Notes: generated by a model from the letters alone, not told the origin. A DNA stretch of 6,291 bases from JBCCFX01 sp039029515 (GCA_039029515.1 JBCCFX010000218.1:1-6291), one strand, 5' to 3'. Shown: positions 1 to 5,960, counted from the stretch's first letter. Translations and numbers: made by a program.

Positions 1-489
1 AAGCAAGTCGAGTACTACTTCTCAGACTCCAACCTGCCGCGCGACAAGTTCCTTCGCGCGAAGACAGAGGAGGACCCGCAGGGCTTCGTTCCCATCTCCG
101 TCTTGCTCACCTTCAACCGTCTCAAGGCACTGGACGCCACCGAGAAGTCTATTGCCGACGCGCTGCGCTCGTCCTCTTTGCTCTCGCTCAACGAGCAGGC
201 TACTAGCGTGCGCCGAATCTCCCCGCTGCCTGAGAAAAGTCTCTTCAAGACGCGCGCCGTCTTCGCGAAGGGCTGGACCGCCGGCGGGCCCGAGCCGTCC
301 ATTGAAGACATCAATAAGCTCTTCTCGCCTTCCGGTTCCGTCCTGTCAGTCCAGATTCGTCGCTGGAAGGGTGACGATGGAAACCTTCACTTCAAGGGCT
401 CTATCTTTGTCGAGATGGACTTCTCGGAGGCCGCGGAACGTGTGGTGAGGAGTATTCCATTGACTTGGAAGTGGACGGAAAAATGCAGA
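1..489 (+). CDS. La-motif plus RRM protein fragment (eukaryotic La/Lhp1-like), partial at both ends
   Basis: The frame is open from base 1. Residues 1-78 match a La motif, beginning KQVEYYFSDSNLPRDKFLR. Aligned by eye to human La from memory, the residues that grip the UUU-3'OH end of RNA polymerase III transcripts are present: Q2, Y5, Y6, D15, F17 and F38. Residues about 84-149 form an RRM with RNP2-like AVFAKGW and RNP1-like FKGSIFVEM. La proteins bind and protect nascent polymerase III RNAs and are known from eukaryotes; I know of no bacterial family with this architecture. The gene lacks its N-terminus (window edge) and everything after the RRM core. The frame stays open to a stop at 655-657, but that tail lies antisense to the aminotransferase and is not La. 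A GTGAGG at 445-450 could be a 5' splice site, which would explain why RRM similarity fades there. Fungal or another microbial eukaryote is a guess. Confidence 0.85.
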
Positions 490-492
490 ATA
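448..492. other. Breakpoint between eukaryotic-like and bacterial DNA
   Basis: RRM similarity on the + strand ends near 447. Aminotransferase similarity on the minus strand ends at the proline codon 493-495 (…TSPTAFILP). Both open frames continue through this interval, but neither stays homologous to its family. The true join lies somewhere in this range. No inverted repeats, transposase or attachment-site duplication are visible that would suggest a natural insertion, so an artificial chimera is the leading explanation. Confidence 0.75.
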
Positions 493-1041
493 AGGCAGGA
501 TGAATGCTGTCGGCGACGTGACATGATCCACAACGATCAGGCGCGTCTTCGGCCCAATCGCCGCCTCCAGGACGTCCAGCACCTGTTCGGGTCCATCGAG
601 CGGCACGGGCAGGTCAATCTCTCGGTACGTCGCCTGCTGTTCGCCCGCCAGATGTGACATCGTGAGGCGAACCGCGTTGTAGACATGCGAGATCGTGATG
701 AGCTCATCGCGGGCGCTGAACCGCAGCGACCGAATGACGGCGTTGACGCCGTTCGTGGCGTTGGTCACGAAGCCAACCGTCTCTGACGTCGTCCCAAGGA
801 AACGGGCGAGCGAATCGCGGGCCTCGGCCATGAGATCGCCCCTTCGACGATCGAGCCATTCGATCGGATTCGATTCAAAGCGTTGTGTCCACACGTGTTG
901 CGCTTCACACACTGCATGCGTCCGCGCACCGAAGCAGCCATGGTTGAGATAAATGATGTTCGGATCGAGCGCCCAGCCCCCTCCGGGCACTTCTGCGAGC
1001 GGGCTTGGCGGAGTCGGGCATTTTGTTGAATCACTCTGCAT
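493..1041 (-). CDS. Class V aminotransferase (isopenicillin N epimerase-like), C-terminally truncated
   Basis: About 183 recognisable residues from ATG at 1041. The order is typical of the PLP-dependent class V family: WALDPNIIYLNHGCFGA (residues 23-39), the cofactor phosphate-binding area FVTNATNGVN (91-100), HVYNAVR (119-125) and VDHVTSPTAFILP (171-183). Family members are usually about 380-400 residues, so roughly the second half is missing, including the aspartate of the V-D-G-A-H segment and the lysine that forms the Schiff base with PLP. As it stands it cannot be a working enzyme. The frame runs on to a stop at 346-348, but those about 49 residues are antisense La sequence. A TTG at 1056 would add five residues; ATG at 1041 is preferred, although neither has a good ribosome binding site. 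Exact substrate unknown: this subfamily is annotated broadly as epimerase, cysteine desulfurase-like or generic aminotransferase. Confidence 0.85.
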
Positions 1042-1142
1042 CCACGCAGCGTACAAGCGGACGGGACGACCGTCATGCGCGGCAGAGCTGCCGGTGCATG
1101 TCCATGCCGCGGTCGCACGAGGAAGGAGTCCCGATCAACACC

Positions 1143-1171
1143 TTGACTTTCTGGCTCTGTTTGGGTAACGT
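1143..1171 (+). promoter_or_regulatory. Candidate sigma70 promoter toward 1294/lexA
   Basis: TTGACT at 1143-1148 matches the -35 consensus at 5 of 6 positions. It is separated by 17 bases from TAACGT at 1166-1171, which matches the -10 consensus at only 3 of 6. Orientation and spacing suit transcription toward lexA. The weak -10 keeps this tentative. Confidence 0.3.
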
Positions 1172-1175
1172 GATC

Positions 1176-1189
1176 CGAACAGATTTGCC
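1176..1189 (+). promoter_or_regulatory. Possible SOS (LexA) box, weak
   Basis: CGAACAGATTTGCC fits 12 of 14 positions of the Gram-positive-type consensus CGAACRNRYGTTYC, counting degenerate positions. The left half-site is perfect and the right half-site poor. It sits four bases after the candidate -10 box, where a repressor would block transcription. The box used by this organism's LexA is not known from the sequence, and a 12/14 match to a degenerate consensus can occur by chance. Confidence 0.2.
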
Positions 1190-1245
1190 GATGGAAACTG
1201 CAGGCAGCTTCGTCAGTTCGTCGAGATGTCAAGCGGGAGTCAATG

Positions 1246-1265
1246 AAACGCTAGATCTGGCGTTT
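1246..1265. promoter_or_regulatory. Near-perfect 20-bp palindrome, candidate operator
   Basis: AAACGCTAGATCTGGCGTTT is symmetrical about 1255/1256: nine of the ten base pairs match, and only T1252/G1259 breaks the dyad. It lies 28 bases before the ATG at 1294 and downstream of the candidate promoter, as expected of an operator for a dimeric repressor. It could also fold as a hairpin in a leader RNA. LexA itself is a candidate binder through autoregulation, but the sequence does not resemble the GAAC-N4-GTTC or CTGT-N8-ACAG boxes. Confidence 0.4.
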
Positions 1266-1293
1266 ACACCGACTCCAGCACAAGGGACAGCGT

Positions 1294-2034
1294 ATGACAC
1301 AACCTCTTGCACAGTTTGGGCCGGGTGGATCGTATCAAACGGTCCTCCGTCCCGTCGGCACACGGTTGATCCTGGAACCGGCCGATTCCGCCAGCTCTGA
1401 CGACCAGAATGATGCCCCGCCATCGCACGAGCGACGAACCGGGAACAAAGGGTCACGACGAGTTGGACGAGTACGGCGACGACGTCTGCGTCGTCGTCCA
1501 GATCGTGTGGAATTGAGTCCTGCGGCCTTAGCGGCCGATGCGTCATCCAATGAAGATACCCCTATGGGACCCACTGCAATGCCGGCCATGGCGGACGCAG
1601 GGACTGCAGTCACCATGCGGGCGATTCAGGGATGGCTCGAATCGCAACAGCGCGAAATGCGCACGGCTCTGGATCGACACACGCAATTGAATGAATCGCT
1701 TCACGAGGTCATGTGTCCTCGTTCTACCGGCCAAATTGCCGGCGGACGAGCCCCGGATGTGGTCCGGGACGCTGGACGCACGGCCTGTCTCAACCCCCGA
1801 GTCCACGACGGCAGATGGGAGGCTCGAAATGAACCTGACGCCGAGACAGCTCAAAATTCTTCAACTCATTCGGGATTCACGGGTCACACGTGGTTATTCC
1901 CCGACCATGCAGGAACTCGCCGACGAACTCTCAATCAGCAAGGTCACAGTCTTCGAACACGTCGAAGCGTTGATCAAAAAAGGCGCCCTCCAGCGGGAGC
2001 CGAACAAGGCTCGCTCTTTGTCCATCACGGATGA
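1294..2034 (+). CDS. Uncertain open frame upstream of and overlapping lexA
   Basis: An open frame from ATG 1294 (possible ribosome binding site AAGGGA about 7 bases upstream) to a stop at 2032-2034. The first about 140 residues look plausibly coding: an Arg-rich stretch (GRVRRRRLRRRPDR), then VELSPAALAADAS, then a likely helix in MRAIQGWLESQQREMRTALDRHTQLNESLHEVM. The phrase DRVELSPAA resembles anti-sigma factor FlgM-type proteins, but this is too short to name it. The last about 69 codons lie inside lexA in another frame and cannot both be real, so either this is not a gene or a frameshift near 1710-1830 hides its true end. One shifted frame would stop at 1830-1832, overlapping the lexA ATG as ATGA. 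The Arg-rich codons coincide with a 10-bp hairpin at 1475-1498. No function is assigned. Confidence 0.3.
   Translation: MTQPLAQFGPGGSYQTVLRPVGTRLILEPADSASSDDQNDAPPSHERRTGNKGSRRVGRVRRRRLRRRPDRVELSPAALAADASSNEDTPMGPTAMPAMADAGTAVTMRAIQGWLESQQREMRTALDRHTQLNESLHEVMCPRSTGQIAGGRAPDVVRDAGRTACLNPRVHDGRWEARNEPDAETAQNSSTHSGFTGHTWLFPDHAGTRRRTLNQQGHSLRTRRSVDQKRRPPAGAEQGSLFVHHG
1817..1822 (+). promoter_or_regulatory. Ribosome binding site deciding the lexA start
   Basis: GGGAGG ends 6 bases before ATG 1829. The lexA frame is open further upstream to ATG 1691, but the LexA homology begins exactly at 1829 (MNLTPRQLKILQLI), and this site supports that start. Confidence 0.75.
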
Positions 2035-2449
2035 AGCCGTCCTACCTGATGAGTCCAAGTCATTGAGTTTTCCGCTCGTCGGCAAAATTGCCGCCGGCTA
2101 CCCGATCGAGAAGTATCCGCAATCGGATCAGCTCGATCTCGAAGATCTGTTCGGCCCGCGCGTCGGACAACGATCAGCGACCTTTGCCCTTCGCGTTGAT
2201 GGAGATTCCATGCGCGATGAAGGCATCCTTGATGGCGATTACGTCATCGTTGAACGGCGCGAGACTGCGTCGGAAGGCGAACGTGTCGTTGCGCTGCTTC
2301 CTGACGGTGAGACCACGCTCAAGTCCTTTTTCCGCGAGCCGGACGGTCGCATCCGTCTTCAGCCTGCGAACCCGGACTTTGAACCGATCATCGTCAAGCA
2401 ATGCACGGTGCAAGGCGTCGTCATCGGTGTGATGCGACGATACGACTGA
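1829..2449 (+). CDS. lexA: LexA repressor, SOS response regulator
   Basis: 206 residues, the normal LexA length. LexA dimers bind SOS boxes and repress DNA-repair genes; RecA filaments on single-stranded DNA trigger self-cleavage and induction. The N-terminal winged helix spans residues 1-65, with YSPTMQELADELSIS leading into the recognition segment KVTVFEHVEALIKKGAL. The self-cleavage bond is A89-G90 in VGKIAAGYP. The catalytic serine is S127 in DGDSMRDEGILDGDYVIV and the general-base lysine K165 in TTLKSFFRE; both are intact, so the protein should be autocleavable. It ends in the usual IGVMRRY-D. In-frame upstream codons from 1691 show no homology and are left out. It converges with dprA, and its own control may reside in the 1143-1265 region. 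Confidence 0.96.
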   Translation: MNLTPRQLKILQLIRDSRVTRGYSPTMQELADELSISKVTVFEHVEALIKKGALQREPNKARSLSITDEAVLPDESKSLSFPLVGKIAAGYPIEKYPQSDQLDLEDLFGPRVGQRSATFALRVDGDSMRDEGILDGDYVIVERRETASEGERVVALLPDGETTLKSFFREPDGRIRLQPANPDFEPIIVKQCTVQGVVIGVMRRYD

Positions 2450-2467
2450 CGCCTTCACACGAAGGCG
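2450..2467. terminator. Hairpin directly after the lexA stop
   Basis: CGCCTTC, loop ACAC, GAAGGCG form a perfect 7-bp stem starting one base after the lexA stop codon. No T-run follows, so it is not a textbook intrinsic terminator. It may stabilise the mRNA 3' end or act together with downstream hairpins. Confidence 0.4.
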
Positions 2468-2503
2468 ATGTGCAGAGTGATGGGGAGAACGTCACGTAGA
2501 TCA

Positions 2504-2523
2504 TCCCGGCGGGACAACCGGGA
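2504..2523. terminator. Second hairpin in the lexA/dprA convergent gap
   Basis: TCCCGG (2504-2509) pairs with CCGGGA (2518-2523) across an 8-base loop. Read on the minus strand it lies just past the dprA stop, preceded by a moderately T-rich stretch rather than followed by one. A weak terminator for either gene. Confidence 0.25.
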
Positions 2524-2542
2524 ATAACAACACAACGATTCG

Positions 2543-3709
2543 TCATGTGCGACCACCGTGGGCCATCCGGAGCCCGCGGTGGTCGCGTTCGATGACACCC
2601 GACAGTTCAAGCGCGGTCAGATCCGACAGAACCGTCGACAATGGACGCTGTGCCACCGAAGCAATTGTGTCTGGCAACATCGGTTCCGCCGACTGCATCA
2701 GGATCTCCAGAAGCGCCCGCTGTGCCTCTGTTGCAAGCGCCCAGGTCGACCGCGGAGTCTTATGCTCATCGACCTGCAGTGCGACCTGTTCCGATTCGTA
2801 GATGCCGCGGATCAGATGCCCCGCTGATTTCAGTTCCGTCATGACGTCACCAACATCGCGCACAAGCGCCGCGTGTCCTCGCCGAATCAAGGCATGGCAA
2901 CCCGCCGATGAGTTTGAATCAACACGTCCGGGCAATGCCATCACATCGCGGTGATACGTCTCCGCCGCGTACCGCGCAGTAATCAACGCCCCGCTGCGAT
3001 CAGATGCTTCGATCACCAGAACGCCAAGCGAAAGCGCAGCGATCAATCGATTGCGTCGCGGGAAGTTCCCCGCCTTCGCTTGCGTCGCCACAGGATGTTC
3101 GCTCATCACCACACCGCCATGACGAGCAATGTCCATGAAGAGCCCCGCATGATCCGCGGGATATGGGCGAGCAAGGCCACTTCCGAGCACGGCAATCGTC
3201 CGGCCATGAACGCGGAGTGCGCCCCGGTGCGCTTCCGCATCAATGCCGAGTGCGCCACCTGACACAATGGCCATGCCAGCTTCCGCGAGCGCGGTCGCAA
3301 ATCGCCCCGCCTGAAGGCGTCCATACGCGGTGCATCGGCGCGAGCCCACGATGGCAACGGCAACCGCGTCTTCCGGTTCGAATGTGCCACGCATCCAAAG
3401 CACGCGCGGCGCATCGTCGAATGGTTTCAGCATCTGCGGATACAGCGGGTCATCCTGACCGATCGCAACGACGTCAAGCGCTTCACATAGTCGGGCATCG
3501 CGTTCCGGGTCGGCGTCGCGCAAGCCCTCATAGATGGCGCGGGCTCGCTTTGGGCCAATACCGCCGACCTGCCGAAGGTCGTTCATGGTAGCAGTGCAAA
3601 TCGCATGGTCCGAACCGAGCGCTTCACGCAACCGCGACCAGAGTAGCGGACCGAGTCCTCTGGTCATGGCGAGCCGATACGTTGATTCATTGAGTGAACG
3701 AAGCTGCAT
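2543..3709 (-). CDS. dprA: DNA-processing protein DprA (Smf)
   Basis: 388 residues. DprA binds incoming single-stranded DNA during natural transformation, protects it and loads RecA; it is also widespread in bacteria not known to be competent. Domains in order: N-terminal helix-hairpin-helix region (residues about 1-65, LRQVGGIGPKRARAIYEGL), an extended Rossmann core (about 80-290) with VAIVGSRRCTAYG (118-130), SGGALGIDAEAHRGAL (150-165), AVLGSGLARPYPADH (173-187), FPRRNRLIAALSLGVLVIEA (216-235) and PGRVDSNSSAGCHALIR (260-276), and a C-terminal winged helix of the DML1 type (about 322-386). All core motifs are present and length is normal. The ATG at 3709 has GGAGG 6 bases upstream. It follows the acidic membrane protein gene by 37 bp on the same strand, suggesting co-transcription. 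Its last codons contain a strong hairpin. Confidence 0.95.
   Translation of the reverse strand: MQLRSLNESTYRLAMTRGLGPLLWSRLREALGSDHAICTATMNDLRQVGGIGPKRARAIYEGLRDADPERDARLCEALDVVAIGQDDPLYPQMLKPFDDAPRVLWMRGTFEPEDAVAVAIVGSRRCTAYGRLQAGRFATALAEAGMAIVSGGALGIDAEAHRGALRVHGRTIAVLGSGLARPYPADHAGLFMDIARHGGVVMSEHPVATQAKAGNFPRRNRLIAALSLGVLVIEASDRSGALITARYAAETYHRDVMALPGRVDSNSSAGCHALIRRGHAALVRDVGDVMTELKSAGHLIRGIYESEQVALQVDEHKTPRSTWALATEAQRALLEILMQSAEPMLPDTIASVAQRPLSTVLSDLTALELSGVIERDHRGLRMAHGGRT
2551..2584. terminator. Strong hairpin within the dprA 3' end
   Basis: GACCACCG+TGGGC pairs with GCCCG+CGGTGGTC across an 8-base loop: 13 bp with a single T·G wobble. It overlaps the last dprA codons (…DHRGLRMAHGGRT). 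Because it is symmetrical it would form in both the dprA and the lexA read-through transcripts, so it may serve as a bidirectional stop between the convergent genes. No T-tract adjoins it on either strand. Confidence 0.4.
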
Positions 3710-3715
3710 CAGATT

Positions 3716-3720
3716 CCTCC
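3716..3720 (-). promoter_or_regulatory. Ribosome binding site of dprA
   Basis: GGAGG on the minus strand, 6 bases before ATG 3709, fixes the dprA start. Confidence 0.75.
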
Positions 3721-3746
3721 GAATCCGATGCGTGGCCGGTCAGATA

Positions 3747-5207
3747 CTACGCGTTCTGTTCCACTTCGTCCTCTGCGGTACCGAACAGCGACTCAGAATA
3801 CTCGAGTTCCTGATCGCTCGAAGCGTCGTCCTGCTCGTCATCATCAGCGGATGCTTCGGTGTCGTCGATGACTTCATCCACCTCGTCAGGGTCGATCTCG
3901 TTGCCATCTTCATCGACGTACACGTACTCGCAGTCTTCGTCGTCCTCAACGTCGTCTGCATCAATGACATTGCCATCTTCGTCGACGTACTCGTATTCCT
4001 CATCGTCGACATCCTCGGCGGCAATCTCGTTGCCATCCTCATCGACGTACACGTACTCTTCGTCTTCTTCGCTCTCGTCGTCGTCATCGACTGATGCGTC
4101 AACCGGCTCATCATCGACGGCTTCAACCTCGTCTTCATCCTCAACGCACTCGATCTCTTCTTCATCGACGTCTTCGGGGTCGATCTCGTTGCCGTCCTCA
4201 TCGACGTAGATGTAGTCCTCATCCTCTTCAAGGGCATCCTCGGCGTCCGGCTCAACGTCGCCATCGCCAACCTCGTCGACTTCATCAACCGCATCGACGT
4301 CGTCCAATTCGACATCATCGACGACGTCGTCAACGTCGTCTTCGATCTCCGTTTCTGCGCCGACTTCGAGATCCTCAGCCACATCCTCATCGTCGCCGGC
4401 AGCGTCAAGTGCGTCTTGTTCGTCGCGCGATGCTGGCGCGATGAACAACAACGGCGCATCCAGACCATCTTCGTTGGCCATGACATCGTCGTACGCATCG
4501 AGCGGCGCCGGCTCGGCCACCGCCGCGCGAGCATCGACAGTATCCGTGGATTCAAACCGCGATCCCGCCGGCAGATCGTGCGCTGTCGCAATATCAATCA
4601 CCGACGCGTCCTCATCATCATCGTCATCCGCAACGAGTCGCAGACGCGGCGCGCTGGCGATGGGCGTTGCGAGGTTCACTGCTGATGCCTCAGCGGCATC
4701 ATCGATGGTGAGTATGGCATGGCGTGAAGCAGACGGTCGGTCGGGCCCGAGGATCAGACCAACCATGATGCACAACACGCCGCTCGCAAGGAACAGCAGT
4801 CGGTGCGGACCTGCGGCGGCATTCGTGAGCGTGGTCTTGCGCGGCGGTGCATACGATGGCAAGGCAATCGGCCGCACGGATTCATCGATCCAGTCGGTGA
4901 TCGTCGCCGGCGATGAGGTGTTGACGAGCACTGGCGTATCGGACGCTGGCACGACATTGAGCTGGCTCGCCGCGAGCCGGCGCCACAGCACCGGATCCTC
5001 GAGATCCAGATGATCCAGGAAGTGCGCGTGCGCATCGAGCCGGTCTACGAGATAATCACGTTCGGCGGCGAGCCCCATGCGCTGGTGGTCAAGCTCGTTG
5101 AGCGGCATCCGAGCCGGGATCAGGACGCATGCCGCGCAGATGGCGAGCCCTGAGAGCACGTAGAACCAGCCCGGGTCGATCGCAAAGAGAGGTCGTGATC
5201 GTTTCAT
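3747..5207 (-). CDS. Two-segment membrane protein with long acidic YVDEDGN-repeat tail
   Basis: 486 residues; no known family recognised. N-terminal MKRSR is followed by a membrane segment at about 14-31 (FYVLSGLAICAACVLI). A soluble, probably helical region of about 100 residues follows (ELDHQRMGLAAERDYLVDRL…), then a second membrane segment at about 136-154 (HRLLFLASGVLCIMVGLILG). By the positive-inside rule both termini should be cytoplasmic and the 33-134 loop external. From about residue 195 to the end the chain is overwhelmingly Asp and Glu, probably disordered. It carries four copies of Y-V-D-E-D-G-N at residues 331, 384, 404 and 427. Such a tail could bind cations or basic proteins, or mimic nucleic acid; this is inference. 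There is no clear ribosome binding site before ATG 5207, but the start is followed at once by a sensible membrane anchor. The dprA ATG is 37 bp past its stop, so the two are likely co-transcribed. Confidence 0.85.
   Translation of the reverse strand: MKRSRPLFAIDPGWFYVLSGLAICAACVLIPARMPLNELDHQRMGLAAERDYLVDRLDAHAHFLDHLDLEDPVLWRRLAASQLNVVPASDTPVLVNTSSPATITDWIDESVRPIALPSYAPPRKTTLTNAAAGPHRLLFLASGVLCIMVGLILGPDRPSASRHAILTIDDAAEASAVNLATPIASAPRLRLVADDDDDEDASVIDIATAHDLPAGSRFESTDTVDARAAVAEPAPLDAYDDVMANEDGLDAPLLFIAPASRDEQDALDAAGDDEDVAEDLEVGAETEIEDDVDDVVDDVELDDVDAVDEVDEVGDGDVEPDAEDALEEDEDYIYVDEDGNEIDPEDVDEEEIECVEDEDEVEAVDDEPVDASVDDDDESEEDEEYVYVDEDGNEIAAEDVDDEEYEYVDEDGNVIDADDVEDDEDCEYVYVDEDGNEIDPDEVDEVIDDTEASADDDEQDDASSDQELEYSESLFGTAEDEVEQNA
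3873..4217 (-). repeat. Four-copy protein-level repeat in the acidic tail
   Basis: Each unit reads approximately (E/D)Y-x-YVDEDGN-x-I-x-x-x-x-V (about 19-20 residues), starting at residues 331, 384, 404 and 427 of the acidic protein. The last three are almost back to back (20 and 23 residues apart); the first is 53 residues away, separated by unrelated acidic sequence. Three of four units share NEI, and two keep NEIDP. At DNA level the units remain clearly similar (for example CTCGTTGCCATC on the + strand) but differ at many third positions, so this looks like an older duplication kept by selection. Confidence 0.85.
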
Positions 5208-5344
5208 CTGGTGGGAGTTATCGGCAGATGGCGTTCAATCTGTTCAGCCTGTGACGCCTGTTCATCGCCCCCATCGACCGGAACGGATCGGCGGAGAATC
5301 GTTTCCTTGATCCGAGGTCAATCATGGGCGATATCTGATGAGCC

Positions 5345-5695
5345 ATGAGATTCGATCCACAAGCCGGTCAGACCCCGGAATCGCCGACCGATGAGAACGG
5401 TCGTCGCCACAGCGGTCGCCTGCCACAGGAAGGACTGATGTCCAACCTCGGGCCGGTTCTGGACTTGTCGTCGAGCGGGATGCGGGTGGAAGCTCGCCGA
5501 ACGCCCGAGCGTGAGGTCGAGGTCTGCCTTTACAACGATGGCGAAGGTGTCCGTGTGAAGGGCGAGATCATCTGGTCCAAGCGATCAGGTCTGCTGAAGC
5601 GAGAGCTCGGCGTTCGCTTCGTGGATGTAACGCCTGAGGTGTCCGCGGTGCTGACACGGATTGCCGCAGCGAACCGATTCCGCCGGGCGATGTGA
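5345..5695 (+). CDS. PilZ-domain protein, probable cyclic-di-GMP receptor
   Basis: 116 residues, essentially a stand-alone PilZ domain. PilZ proteins bind the second messenger c-di-GMP and pass the signal to motility, secretion or polysaccharide machinery. Both ligand motifs are complete: RxxxR at R21-R25 (RHSGR) and D/NxSxxG at D40-S42-G45 (DLSSSGM). The late strand ELGVRFVDV (87-95) and a C-terminal helix also fit. A short N-terminal tail (1-18) is low complexity. ATG 5345 gives the right length; the upstream ATG at 5338 is in a frame that stops quickly, and no strong ribosome binding site is visible. It is divergent from the acidic membrane gene (137 bp between) and followed by its own terminator, so it is probably monocistronic. 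Its target is unknown. Confidence 0.88.
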   Translation: MRFDPQAGQTPESPTDENGRRHSGRLPQEGLMSNLGPVLDLSSSGMRVEARRTPEREVEVCLYNDGEGVRVKGEIIWSKRSGLLKRELGVRFVDVTPEVSAVLTRIAAANRFRRAM

Positions 5696-5725
5696 ACTCC
5701 TGGACAACTGCAGTGCCCATTGATG

Positions 5726-5753
5726 AACCGCGTTGATCGCGGTTTCTTGTTGT
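5726..5753 (+). terminator. Intrinsic terminator of the PilZ gene
   Basis: AACCGCG, loop TTGAT, CGCGGTT (perfect 7-bp stem) followed by the T-rich TCTTGTTGT, 30 bases after the PilZ stop. Confidence 0.75.
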
Positions 5754-5839
5754 ATCAGGGCCGCGAAAGACCGATGCCAACCGGGACACCCTGAGCATCA
5801 TCCGGGCCTGCCGGAGGTATTCAGGGATGTTCGCATGCC

Positions 5840-5867
5840 TTGACGTGTGCTGAGCGCGAGCTAGAAT
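5840..5867 (+). promoter_or_regulatory. Promoter of the initiator tRNA gene
   Basis: TTGACG (5840-5845), 16-base spacer, TAGAAT (5862-5867): each box matches the sigma70 consensus at 5 of 6 positions. Transcription would start about 7 bases later, only a few bases ahead of the mature tRNA 5' end. Confidence 0.7.
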
Positions 5868-5879
5868 GCCCCACCCAAT

Positions 5880-5953
<74 letters not shown>

Positions 5954-5960
5954 CTTACAC

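Larger units (their letters stand above)
1042..1293. other. Intergenic region between divergent aminotransferase and lexA-side genes
   Basis: No convincing coding sequence is seen on either strand. The stretch holds a small perfect inverted repeat at 1080-1093 (CGGCAG, AG, CTGCCG), a sigma70-like promoter candidate at 1143-1171, an SOS-box-like sequence at 1176-1189 and a near-perfect palindrome at 1246-1265. The minus strand must hold the aminotransferase promoter, but I could not pick one out. Confidence 0.5.

Noticed and set aside
490..657. Continuation of the La frame to a stop at 655-657 as a 219-residue fusion protein
   Set aside because: This part is exactly antisense to conserved aminotransferase codons (VDHVTSPTAF and upstream) and has no RRM or La similarity.
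1409..1516. 35-codon + strand frame (MMPRHRTSDEPG…)
   Set aside because: It lies inside another open frame, and no ribosome binding site or homology is evident. Too short to support.
1691..1828. Longer LexA starting at ATG 1691
   Set aside because: The extra 46 residues have no LexA similarity, and a good ribosome binding site precedes ATG 1829, which matches the family's N-terminus.
3163..3591. 142-residue + strand frame opposite dprA
   Set aside because: It is antisense to strongly conserved DprA motifs; no independent coding evidence.
3873..4217. CRISPR or DNA tandem repeat array
   Set aside because: Units differ at many third-codon positions, spacers are coding and unequal, and the periodicity is explained by a protein repeat.
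3740..4597. Several long open frames overlapping the acidic gene: Ser-rich or His/Arg-rich on the + strand, Met/Ser/Thr/Arg-rich on the minus strand
   Set aside because: They are other-frame readings of the GAY/GAR-rich acidic coding sequence. Their low complexity follows from that composition.
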